From Pseudomonas sp. HMWF021 (GTDB lineage: Bacteria; Pseudomonadota; Gammaproteobacteria; Pseudomonadales; Pseudomonadaceae), in contig NZ_QAIK01000107.1 of the NCBI RefSeq assembly GCF_003061005.1, forward strand, positions 1-45,742: 45,742 nt of DNA. Direction: 5' to 3'. Under the pieces are notes generated by a model. It made no database searches. It saw only the letters and a list, made by a program, of their open reading frames with translations, and had not been told where the DNA came from. Numbering within the stretch: the stretch's first letter is position 1; each line of letters begins with the position of its first letter. The translations under genes were made by a program, and so were the position numbers. Positions 37,833 to 44,738 of the stretch are shown in pieces.

Positions 37833-37851
37833 AATGGTAATGCTTTACATT
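37833..37851. promoter_or_regulatory. Fur box of the siderophore receptor gene
   Basis: AATGGTAATGCTTTACATT matches about 15 of 18 informative positions of the classic Fur site (AATGATAATNATTATCATT), with further symmetry outside (GCG...TGC). It lies 30-48 bases before the receptor start. Confidence 0.75.
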
Positions 37852-38047
37852 TGCTTCCGTAATTTATTCCTGAAAAGTTCCTTTGCGGGATTGTTTCAAT
37901 TTGTGTCGATCTCGATACAACCTGACCGATCGGTTCATTCGACCGATACGCGAAACAGTCTGAAAGCCATACCGGCGTTTTTCCCCTATGCGCGGAGGAA
38001 TAATCTGCCGCCATCGATTTTTCCTGATTGCCTGCCGGAGTCCTCCC

Positions 38048-38716
38048 ATGATCCTTCATTACATCTACGACCCATTGTGCGGCTGGTGCTACGGCGCCAA
38101 ACCGCTGGTGCAAGCGGCGCAGCAAGTGCTGCCGGTCATTGGCCATGCCGGCGGAATGATGAGCGGTGCGAACCGTCAGCGCGTTTCGCCGCAACTGCGC
38201 GACTACGTCATGCCCCATGATCGGCGTATTGCCGAGTACACCGGGCAACCCTTTGGTGAGGCGTATTTCGAAGGTCTCCTGCGCGATCACTCGGCGGTTT
38301 TCGATTCGACCCCGCCGATTGCGGCGGTAATGGCGGCAGAGTCCATCGACGGCCGCGGCCTTCAATTGCTTGGGCGTTTGCAAACGGCGCATTACGTTGA
38401 AGGACGGCGGATTGCCGAAGAATCCGTGCTTTTCGAACTCGCCAGTGAGTTGGGCTACGCCGAGACCACCTTTGCGGCTGCGTTTAAGTCCGTTGATACG
38501 ACCGCGCATGTAAAAGCCAGCCGTGCACTCTTGGCGCGACTGGGCGGCCAGGGTTTTCCGACATTGGCGCTGGAGCAGGACGGGCAATTCACCCTGATCG
38601 ACATCAGCCCATGGCTTGGCAAGCCGCAGGCTTTCGCCGACTGGTTGGGACAAGCGGTGGTCGCGGTTGAGCCGGGACAATCCGCCGCGCAATGCCGTCT
38701 CGACGGCTGCGCGTAA
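38048..38716 (+). CDS. DsbA-family thiol oxidoreductase (cytoplasmic, FrnE-like)
   Basis: 222 residues from the ATG at 38048 (GGAG seven bases upstream). It begins at the thioredoxin-fold active site: MILHYIYDPLCGWCYGAKP, with C11-G-W-C14. There is no signal peptide, so it acts in the cytoplasm, unlike true DsbA. The helical insertion and the cis-Pro segment (RLGGQGFPTLALEQDG) are present. Substrate unknown; relatives affect polyketide or stress-related thiols. It is divergent from the siderophore receptor and 295 bases before oprQ. Confidence 0.85.
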   Translation: MILHYIYDPLCGWCYGAKPLVQAAQQVLPVIGHAGGMMSGANRQRVSPQLRDYVMPHDRRIAEYTGQPFGEAYFEGLLRDHSAVFDSTPPIAAVMAAESIDGRGLQLLGRLQTAHYVEGRRIAEESVLFELASELGYAETTFAAAFKSVDTTAHVKASRALLARLGGQGFPTLALEQDGQFTLIDISPWLGKPQAFADWLGQAVVAVEPGQSAAQCRLDGCA

Positions 38717-38772
38717 TCGCACTGGATTCACTGGCTCAGCGCATTTCCGAGCAATGCGCTATCGCAAAATTT

Positions 38773-38813
38773 ACGATTCTTAGACGATTTTTACCTATTT
38801 AAAGACGATTCTT
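38773..38813 (+). promoter_or_regulatory. Three phased ACGATT repeats upstream of the oprQ promoter
   Basis: ACGATT occurs at 38773, 38784 and 38805: spacings of 11 and 21 bases, all on one DNA face, ending just before the -35 box. This layout is typical for OmpR/PhoB-class response regulators. ColR has been reported to affect oprQ in P. putida; the match to ColR sites is partial. Confidence 0.5.
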
Positions 38814-38817
38814 GAAA

Positions 38818-38847
38818 TTGACACATTATTGAGGGCGCGGCTACGAT
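38818..38847 (+). promoter_or_regulatory. Sigma-70 promoter upstream of oprQ
   Basis: TTGACA (38818-38823), 18-base spacer, TACGAT (38842-38847). The -35 is perfect. A start near 38854 gives a 160-base leader to oprQ with a terminator inside it. Confidence 0.65.
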
Positions 38848-38893
38848 TCGGCCCAACGCCTGTGGCCAACCGCCATGACTCAAAATAATAAAA

Positions 38894-38929
38894 GGGCCCG
38901 ACACGGTCTTGCCGTGGGCGGGTCTTTTT
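38894..38929 (+). terminator. Terminator inside the oprQ leader, possible attenuator or sRNA end
   Basis: CCCG-A-CACGG-TCTTG-CCGTG-GG-CGGG, a GC-rich hairpin followed by TCTTTTTG. It is only about 40-75 bases after the predicted start and 83 bases before the oprQ ATG. Confidence 0.7.
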
Positions 38930-39011
38930 GTTTCGGGGTGAAAAAAGAGTGCAATAGCGCCGTTTCAGCCGTTCGACACAGCGCGTTTCAACCCGTAATA
39001 AGGAAAACAAA

Positions 39012-40298
39012 ATGTTGAACAAGCGAATCAGTCTGATCGCACTGGGGATGTTGAGTGCCACACAGGCCATGGCTGACGGCCAGGCCGAGTCCAAGGGTTT
39101 TGTAGAAGACAGCAGTCTCAAAGTGCTGCTGCGCAATGCCTACATCAACCGTGATTACAAAGACGGCAACGCGGACAAATCCGAGTGGGGCCAAGCGGCC
39201 ATCGGTACGTTCTCGTCCGGCTTCACCCAAGGCACCATCGGTGTCGGTGTCGATGCTTTCGGTCTGTACGCATTGAACCTGGAGCGCAGCGAAGATCGCA
39301 GCGGTGCCGGCGGCATCGACTTCTTCAAGCGTGGCGACAGCGGCAAACCTGCCAACGACTTGTCCAAGGGCGGTGCTGCGGTCAAATTCCGTCTGTCCAA
39401 CACCGTGCTGACCTACGGCGACCAGATGCCGGCTCTGCCGGTGCTGAACTACGACAACTCGCGTCTGCTGCCGGAAAGCTACACGGGTACCTTGATTACT
39501 TCCAAAGAGATCAAAGGCCTGCAACTGGACGCCGGTCGTTTCACTGCCGAGTCGCGCAAAAGCGCTGAAGGCCGTGACAGCGGTGGTCTGAAGGCGATCA
39601 ACGTATTGGGCGGTAGCTACCAGTTCACCGAACGATTCAAGGCGGCGCTGTACGCTTCCGACGTCGAGGACGTGCTGAAGAAGCAATACGTGAACGCCAA
39701 CTACGTGTTCCCGATCGACAAGGATCAGTCCCTGACCCTGGACTTCAATGGCTATCGCACCAAGCTGGACGACTCTTACGTCCGCGAAAGTGGCGCTACC
39801 GGCGATGACAACAAGATCTGGAGCCTGGCAGCGACGTTCGCCACCGGCCCTCACTCGTTCACCGTGGCGCACCAGCGCTCCACCGGCGACAGCAACCTGG
39901 GCTACGCCTACGGCGGCTATCAGAAAGAGCAAGGTCGTGTCGGTGACGGTGGCAACACTATCTACCTGGCCAACTCCTACTGGTCGGACTTCAACGCTGA
40001 AGACGAGCGCAGCTGGCAGTTGGGCTACGGTCTGGACTTCGGCGCATTTGGCGTACCGGGTCTGAGCTACAACTTCGCTTATGTGCGTGGCGACAACATC
40101 ACCACCTCCACCAGCGAAGGCGGTACCGAGCGCGAGATCTTCAACCAGGTCAAATACGTCGTACAAAGCGGTCCGGCTAAAGATCTGAGCGTGAAACTGC
40201 GCAGCTCGATCCTGCGTGTGTCGCAGAAATCCAGCGAGTACAACGTCAGCGGCAACGAGCTGCGTGTATTCGTGGACTACCCGATCAACATCTTCTGA
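39012..40298 (+). CDS. oprQ: OprD-family outer membrane porin OprQ
   Basis: 428 residues. A signal peptide (MLNKRISLIALGMLSATQAM, cleaved after AMA) precedes an 18-strand OprD-type barrel: FVEDSSLKVLLRNAYINRDY, SEWGQAAIGTFSSGFTQGTI, VDAFGLYALNLE and a C-terminal strand ELRVFVDYPINIF ending in Phe. OprD-family channels take up amino acids, peptides or aromatic acids; OprQ also affects surface properties. AAGGAAAA precedes the ATG. The OprQ name rests on gene order next to aguA and a siderophore receptor; OprE would be the alternative. It ends with a strong terminator. Confidence 0.85.
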   Translation: MLNKRISLIALGMLSATQAMADGQAESKGFVEDSSLKVLLRNAYINRDYKDGNADKSEWGQAAIGTFSSGFTQGTIGVGVDAFGLYALNLERSEDRSGAGGIDFFKRGDSGKPANDLSKGGAAVKFRLSNTVLTYGDQMPALPVLNYDNSRLLPESYTGTLITSKEIKGLQLDAGRFTAESRKSAEGRDSGGLKAINVLGGSYQFTERFKAALYASDVEDVLKKQYVNANYVFPIDKDQSLTLDFNGYRTKLDDSYVRESGATGDDNKIWSLAATFATGPHSFTVAHQRSTGDSNLGYAYGGYQKEQGRVGDGGNTIYLANSYWSDFNAEDERSWQLGYGLDFGAFGVPGLSYNFAYVRGDNITTSTSEGGTEREIFNQVKYVVQSGPAKDLSVKLRSSILRVSQKSSEYNVSGNELRVFVDYPINIF

Positions 40299-40325
40299 TG
40301 AACGATCGGGTGTAAGAAACATGAG

Positions 40326-40355
40326 AAAACCCCGACTTACCTCGGGGTTTTTTTT
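40326..40355 (+). terminator. Rho-independent terminator of oprQ
   Basis: AAAACCCCGA-CTTACC-TCGGGGTTTT followed by more Ts, 27 bases after the oprQ stop. Confidence 0.92.
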
Positions 40356-40478
40356 CGAGGTCTTTTCTGCAAAAACCGTAAAAAACCCGTGTTTTTGTCA
40401 CGTAAAAGTTGTTTTCAAGCGTCTTCAAGTACCGTTTCAAACAGGGCTTTAAATGCCTGAAATTCTTTCTCATGGACG

Positions 40479-40527
40479 CAAATTCTCCACCTAATAGATT
40501 AGGCCGCTCAACGCAGCGGAGAATTTG
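40479..40527 (+). promoter_or_regulatory. Inverted repeat masking the ribosome site of the 2OG oxygenase gene
   Basis: CAAATTCTCC (40479-40488) is perfectly complementary to GGAGAATTTG (40518-40527), which contains the Shine-Dalgarno of the next gene (ATG at 40531). Inside are CTAAT-AG-ATTAG (40491-40502) and CCGCT/AGCGG (40504-40508/40515-40519); the latter competes for the same GG. This layout suggests two exclusive folds controlling translation. Confidence 0.55.
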
Positions 40528-40530
40528 GTA

Positions 40531-41277
40531 ATGATCGTTTTGAACAGAGAAGTGGGCGAATCGCTACGGCGCGACAAATATGTCAACGTCCAGGGTGGTG
40601 ACTTCAATCTCTACGGTCATTTTGCCGACTTCGTCAGACTGACCAAAAGTTGGGAAAACATGGAGCCTGACAGCTATTACGGTCAGGCCGAAGCCGGCAT
40701 GCGTTACCGTCGTTACAGCGACTTCGAGTACAACCCGAAAACACGCGAACTCAAGCAACTGGAGCATCGCGCCTACGTTCAGTCCAAAGAAAACAACGCC
40801 TATGTGGGCGGTGTTGTACGGCACTTCCAGGACTTCTCCGATGAAGTGATTACTTCGCCGGTGATGCGCAGCCTGATCGACACCGATTTTGAAGTGTACA
40901 AAAGCGTGCTGCCGGAAGAATTGCACGATGAAATCTGGCAGTGCCAGATCCATCAGATCCGTATCGAGATCAAACCCGGCAAGCAACTGGAAATCACCCC
41001 GGAAGGGATTCACTGCGACGGTTATCCGTTCAGCGGCGTGCACTTCTGGGGACGCAACAATGTCGAGGGGGCGGAGAGTCGTCTTTACGATATCCACGAG
41101 CATCAATTGGCGTCGACCACCTACCAGGAAATTCTCGACACCACCTACTTCCTTGATCGTGATATGCGCCACTACGTGACCCCAGCCCGCAATACGCACA
41201 CTCATGCGATGGCGTACCGGCAGATTCTGGCGATTTCCTTCTCGCGGCCCGGGACCGCTTTCGACATTGTTCGCTAA
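40531..41277 (+). CDS. Fe(II)/2-oxoglutarate dioxygenase, amino acid hydroxylase-like (PF10014 type)
   Basis: 248 residues. The iron facial triad is readable as H161-C-D163 (PEGIHCDGYPF) and distal H214 (RHYVTPARN), with 2-oxoglutarate-binding R230 (AMAYRQILAISF). The segment HFWGRNNVEGAESRLYDIHE is typical of the 2OG-Fe_Oxy_2 family, which includes the free L-isoleucine 4-hydroxylase of Bacillus. Hydroxylation of a free amino acid is the likely role. It is cytoplasmic (no signal) and first in an operon with a GNAT enzyme and the AzlCD exporter. The ATG at 40531 follows GCGGAGA by nine bases, inside a masking hairpin. The exact substrate is unknown. Confidence 0.82.
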   Translation: MIVLNREVGESLRRDKYVNVQGGDFNLYGHFADFVRLTKSWENMEPDSYYGQAEAGMRYRRYSDFEYNPKTRELKQLEHRAYVQSKENNAYVGGVVRHFQDFSDEVITSPVMRSLIDTDFEVYKSVLPEELHDEIWQCQIHQIRIEIKPGKQLEITPEGIHCDGYPFSGVHFWGRNNVEGAESRLYDIHEHQLASTTYQEILDTTYFLDRDMRHYVTPARNTHTHAMAYRQILAISFSRPGTAFDIVR

Positions 41278-41734
41278 TCAGATCACCCCAATCGATGGCG
41301 TCGAGTGCTCGACGCCGGTGGTGCTGCGACGCGCCACCGCCAAGGACGCGCAGCGCATGGAGCGCTTCTTCCGCCAGTTCGACGAAGTGTCGTTCTGTGA
41401 GTGGCAGGACGCGAAATGTCTGCGCGGTGTATTGATCCAGAAGACCACCACAGCCTATCTGGCCTTCGATGTGGAGGGCGAGATCGTTGGCGCGGTGCTC
41501 GGCGGCATGCTTGGCAGCCGCGGCACCATCAACCATCTGGCGGTCAGCCTGCGCTATCGCAGCCAGGGCGTCGGTCAGCGGCTGGTGGAAGCGGCGTCGG
41601 CCGACATGAAGCGGGTCGGTGTATTACGGATGTTTCTGTTCGTCGACGATGCTAACCTCGCGGGCAAGCGATTCTGGACTGCCCAGGGTTTTTGCGAACC
41701 CCACGGCGAGCGGACATTTGAGAGGGATCTATGA
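41267..41734 (+). CDS. GNAT-family N-acetyltransferase
   Basis: 155 residues if it starts at the TTG at 41267, which overlaps the end of the upstream gene; an ATG at 41204 would give 176 but lies in the upstream coding sequence. Acetyl-CoA binding motif A is NHLAVSLRYRSQGVGQRLV (Q-G-V-G), followed by RMFLFVDDANLAGKRFW. The beginning is VVLRRATAKDAQRMERFFRQ. A small-molecule (amino acid) N-acetyltransferase is plausible given its neighbours. Its stop overlaps the azlC start (ATGA). Start site uncertain. Confidence 0.8.
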   Translation: MFANQITPIDGVECSTPVVLRRATAKDAQRMERFFRQFDEVSFCEWQDAKCLRGVLIQKTTTAYLAFDVEGEIVGAVLGGMLGSRGTINHLAVSLRYRSQGVGQRLVEAASADMKRVGVLRMFLFVDDANLAGKRFWTAQGFCEPHGERTFERDL

Positions 41735-42447
41735 ATGAAACGTCCGGCAGTGCGCCGCTGATGGCTGCCCATCAGCCATCGCGCACGTTTGCCGAAGCCA
41801 GCCCGGTGGTGGCCGGTTATTTCACGGTGTCGTTCGTGTTCGGGCTGATGGCGGTCAACGCCGGGCTGCCGATGTGGCTGCCGGTTGCGATGTGCCTGTT
41901 CGTCTACGCCGGTGCTTCGCAATTTGCCGCGCTGGCGCTGATCTCCAGTGGGGCTTCGCTGACCACCATCGTGCTGACCACGTTTCTGATCAACGCGCGG
42001 CACATGCTGATGTCGGTGTACATGGCCAAAGCCCTGCGCGCACTGGGGCTGAGCCGCATGGAACGCTGGGCCTATGCCGGTGGCCTGACCGACGAGTCCT
42101 TTGCGTTTCACAGCGTCAAACTGGGCACCGGCGCGCCGGTCAACATCCGTTATCTGATCGGCTTCAACCTGTTCTGCCACACCTCGTGGGTACTGGGCGG
42201 CTTGCTGGGCGCCGTCTGCGCGCAATATGCGTCGCACTTGATCAAATATCAGCTCGACTACGCATTGACCGCGATGATGCTCTACGTGCTGGTGTCGCTG
42301 TGCAACACCCGCAACAAACTCATCGCCGCAGCAGCTGCCGTGGCGTGCATGGGCGCACTGAGCCTGGTCGGCACTTCGCCATTCAATGTATTCATCGCCA
42401 CGTTTGTGGGCTGCGGAGTGGGTGTATGCCTGACCAGACGTTCCTGA
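41731..42447 (+). CDS. azlC: AzlC-type amino acid exporter large subunit
   Basis: 238 residues, about five to six membrane helices. Family features are ASPVVAGYFTVSFVFGLMAV, CLFVYAGASQFAALAL, LTTFLINARHMLMSVYMAKA and GLTDESFAFHSV. AzlC with AzlD forms a branched-chain amino acid (or analogue) exporter like YgaZH. Strong GAGAGGGA ribosome site; overlaps the acetyltransferase stop by four bases and azlD by 22 bases. Confidence 0.92.
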   Translation: MNETSGSAPLMAAHQPSRTFAEASPVVAGYFTVSFVFGLMAVNAGLPMWLPVAMCLFVYAGASQFAALALISSGASLTTIVLTTFLINARHMLMSVYMAKALRALGLSRMERWAYAGGLTDESFAFHSVKLGTGAPVNIRYLIGFNLFCHTSWVLGGLLGAVCAQYASHLIKYQLDYALTAMMLYVLVSLCNTRNKLIAAAAAVACMGALSLVGTSPFNVFIATFVGCGVGVCLTRRS

Positions 42448-42743
42448 TCCTGGTGGTCGCGCTGATGATGGCCGTGACCTTTCTGCCACGCGCGCTGCCA
42501 CTGCAGGTCAACACCGAGCACTGGCCGCCATTCGTTGCACGAGCGCTGGAATACCTGCCGGTGGCGATCGTCGCTGCGATCAGCCTGACACCCTTGTTGA
42601 TCAAGGATCAGCACATACAGCTCGATCGCCCGGAATTTTATGCAGCCATTCCGACGCTGTTATGTGCGTATTTCAGCAAAAACCTCTTTCTCAGTGTGGC
42701 GGTTGGGACGGCTGCGTACATTGCGCTCGGCTCGTTCATGTAG
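42426..42743 (+). CDS. azlD: AzlD-type amino acid exporter small subunit
   Basis: 105 residues with three to four membrane helices (FLILVVALMMAVTFLPRALP, LEYLPVAIVAAISLTPLLI, SKNLFLSVAVGTAAYIAL). Partner of AzlC. The ATG at 42426 lies within the end of azlC; a longer open frame upstream in the azlC region was rejected. Its last 84 bases overlap the end of the convergent LysR gene. Confidence 0.92.
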   Translation: MPDQTFLILVVALMMAVTFLPRALPLQVNTEHWPPFVARALEYLPVAIVAAISLTPLLIKDQHIQLDRPEFYAAIPTLLCAYFSKNLFLSVAVGTAAYIALGSFM

Positions 42744-43586
42744 CGGCAGATCGACCACGTCGTTCAGGGCTTGGCCCGACAGGTTCGGGTTGTTCACCGC
42801 CAGTCGCACTTCGAGGAAATCCTCGAAACCGGGAAAAATCGTCAGGCCGTTCTTTTGCGCGGCCTCACGAGACACCATGCCGACCGCGTCCATCTGCGTG
42901 ATCAACGACAGCGTCAGGGTCTCGCTGCAGGAATAGACCATGCGCTGACCGTTCTCGTGATTGCCAAGGCCTGCGTCGAGAAAACGCAAAAAGCTGTGGG
43001 AATACGGACAATCTTCCGCAGGACGCACCTGAAACTTGTTGCCCAGCAACGTCAGTGGATCGTTTTCCTGCCCGCAATGGGCACCGACCACCTGCACCTG
43101 CACATCCGGCAGGACAATACTCGGCAAACCCGGCCGCTGCGGGCCGATCAGCACTGCGAGGTCAAAGTCCTCGTTCTTCAGCTTGCTGAGGTTTTCCATC
43201 GACTCGGCGTAGCTGAATTCCATCTGGTAATCGGGAAACACCTCGATCAGGCGCCCGATCATTCGCCGGTTGAAGTCAGACGACAACGTGTTGTTCAACG
43301 CAACCTTCAATGTGCGCTGGCCGGGCACCTTGAGCGCCTCGACCTTTTCTTCCATCTGTCGCGTGGCAATCAGCACTTTGTCCATGTAGGGCGTCAGCTC
43401 AGTGCCTTGTGGCGTCAGCGTCAGCCCTTTGTTGGAACGACGAAACAAGCGGAAACCGAACTGCTCTTCGACCTTGTTCAACTGCGCGGCCAGGGCCTGC
43501 ACAGTCAGGCACGAATGCTCGGCTGCGGCCGACAACGAGCCGGTCTGCACGATGCGCATGAGGTTGCGTAAGGTTCTGCTATCCAT
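42660..43586 (-). CDS. LysR-family transcriptional regulator
   Basis: 308 residues. N-terminal winged helix-turn-helix (MDSRTLRNLMRIVQTGSLSA, AAEHSCLTVQALAAQLNKVE, LFRRSNKGLTLTPQG) and an effector-binding domain (TLKVALNNTLSSDFNRRMIG, DFDLAVLIGPQRPGLPS). It probably controls the convergent hydroxylase-acetyltransferase-exporter operon, perhaps in response to an amino acid, although LysR regulators are more often divergent. The C-terminal 28 codons are antisense to azlD. Confidence 0.85.
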   Translation of the reverse strand: MDSRTLRNLMRIVQTGSLSAAAEHSCLTVQALAAQLNKVEEQFGFRLFRRSNKGLTLTPQGTELTPYMDKVLIATRQMEEKVEALKVPGQRTLKVALNNTLSSDFNRRMIGRLIEVFPDYQMEFSYAESMENLSKLKNEDFDLAVLIGPQRPGLPSIVLPDVQVQVVGAHCGQENDPLTLLGNKFQVRPAEDCPYSHSFLRFLDAGLGNHENGQRMVYSCSETLTLSLITQMDAVGMVSREAAQKNGLTIFPGFEDFLEVRLAVNNPNLSGQALNDVVDLPLHERAERNVRSRPNRHTEKEVFAEIRT

Positions 43587-44059
43587 GGGTAATGCCCTCT
43601 GAAGTGGGCTGGGTATTGTTGTTTACGAGACGGCCGATCCGCCGTCATATGCCGGCTATATTCCAGCACCTGAGCATAGTTGTCGCGGGTTTAGTAGCGA
43701 ATTGATGTCCCCGCCGATGGCTGGAAGCTGACACAGGATCGGGATTTTTGATGACGTGGGGGTGATTGGGGTCAAGAAAAGTGCGTGGTTTTGGTGCGCA
43801 GGGAGGGTTTTTCGAGGAGAAACGGCTTATGGCTCCTGTAATTTCCCCGGCGAGATAGGCGCATATTTTTCAGCTTTGAGCGCGAGTACCCTTAGCATCA
43901 GGGATGCTTTCCAATTTCTTCTTCACCAGGTTGTTGCGACTCTGGAGCTGCCATTCACGGGGCGCTGAAGAGCGTCCGCATGTGAATGCACATAGGGAAA
44001 ATTCGCCAGCACTTCGATTAGGCAAGCGAAATGCTCAAATAAACCAGGCAATAAAAAAA

Positions 44060-44081
44060 CCGACATTGCTGTCGGCTTTTT
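44060..44081 (+). terminator. Orphan terminator-like hairpin
   Basis: CCGACA-TTGC-TGTCGG-CTTTTTG preceded by seven As. It has no recognised gene before it on the plus strand; an unknown small RNA could end here. The run of As makes it usable in both directions. Confidence 0.6.
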
Positions 44082-44246
44082 GCTCCCTTAAACAAGGGTA
44101 GAGGTCTCACCCGAGCGCTGATCTTCAGGTCATCAACGGGGTTCCTAACGCCGACTATCGCCACCTGATGGCAGTCGGTTTCGCGCTCTTGAGGCAGATC
44201 CTCTGCCACGGAACATTAACGTGTCAACTTGGGAATTCTTAGGCGT

Positions 44247-44264
44247 TTATTCGTATGCGAATAA
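44247..44264. promoter_or_regulatory. Palindrome upstream of the antitoxin gene, possible autoregulatory operator
   Basis: TTATTCG-TATG-CGAATAA, perfect seven-base arms, 64-81 bases before the antitoxin start in an A/T-rich promoter-like stretch. Confidence 0.5.
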
Positions 44265-44327
44265 TTTCATGGAAAATATTCATATTTGTACTACGCTCAA
44301 GTTGCGTGACAGTTAAAAAGGACGAAC

Positions 44328-44738
44328 ATGCCTACCTCATCCCCAGCCCTCACCCCGCGTGAACAACTCGACGTCCCCGAAGCCGGGCGCGTGGCGTTGA
44401 AGTTTTTCTTCAACCTCATGGAGCGCTGGGGCTGCAACGCCGAGCAGCAACGCACGCTGCTGGGTGGCGTCGGCAACACCACGTTCTACAAGTACAAACA
44501 CCTGCCGCCGAACATTCGCCTGCCGCACGACACGCTGGAGCGCATCTCGTACCTGATGGGTATCCACAAGGCGTTGAGCATCATCTTCAGCAACAGTCGC
44601 GAACGCGCTTATACGTGGGTCAGTAGCCCTAACACGGCTGCGCCATTCAATGGGCGAACGGCGCTGGATTACATGCTGGCGGGGAGGGTGGTCGACATTG
44701 CCGACGTGCGCCGCTACCTCGATGGGGTGCGCGGTTGA
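44328..44738 (+). CDS. Xre/MbcA/ParS-type antitoxin
   Basis: 136 residues. The N-terminal half (VALKFFFNLMERWGCNAEQQ, TLLGGVGNTTFYKYKH) looks like a helix-turn-helix of the Xre-like group, and the C-terminal half (YTWVSSPNTAAPFNGRTALD, YMLAGRVVDIADVRRYLDG) is the DUF2384 toxin-binding domain. It should neutralise the RES toxin encoded next and repress the operon. ATG at 44328 follows AAAGGA. Its stop overlaps the toxin start codon (TTGA). Confidence 0.9.
   Translation: MPTSSPALTPREQLDVPEAGRVALKFFFNLMERWGCNAEQQRTLLGGVGNTTFYKYKHLPPNIRLPHDTLERISYLMGIHKALSIIFSNSRERAYTWVSSPNTAAPFNGRTALDYMLAGRVVDIADVRRYLDGVRG

Larger units (their letters stand above)
43587..44327. other. Gene-poor gap (741 bases) with a terminator and an antitoxin promoter region
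   Basis: Two short plus-strand frames (43756-43968 and 43904-44101) and a minus-strand frame (44018-44209) are open but have no good ribosome site and lack the codon pattern of the neighbours, so I do not call them. Base composition is more A/T-rich than the rest. A hairpin at 44060-44080 and a palindrome at 44247-44264 are listed apart. A small RNA ending at the hairpin is possible. Confidence 0.5.

Noticed and set aside
38988..40322. Long minus-strand open frame opposite oprQ
   Set aside because: Low-complexity Val/Gln/Ala-rich translation typical of an antisense shadow; it also runs through both oprQ flanks.
41874..42425. Upstream extension of azlD within azlC
   Set aside because: The AzlD family begins at about MPDQTFLILV; the extra residues are a frame-shifted reading of azlC.
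43756..44209. Three short open frames in the 43.6-44.3 kb gap
   Set aside because: No Shine-Dalgarno at proper distance, odd composition, mutually overlapping on both strands; kept only as part of the gap description.
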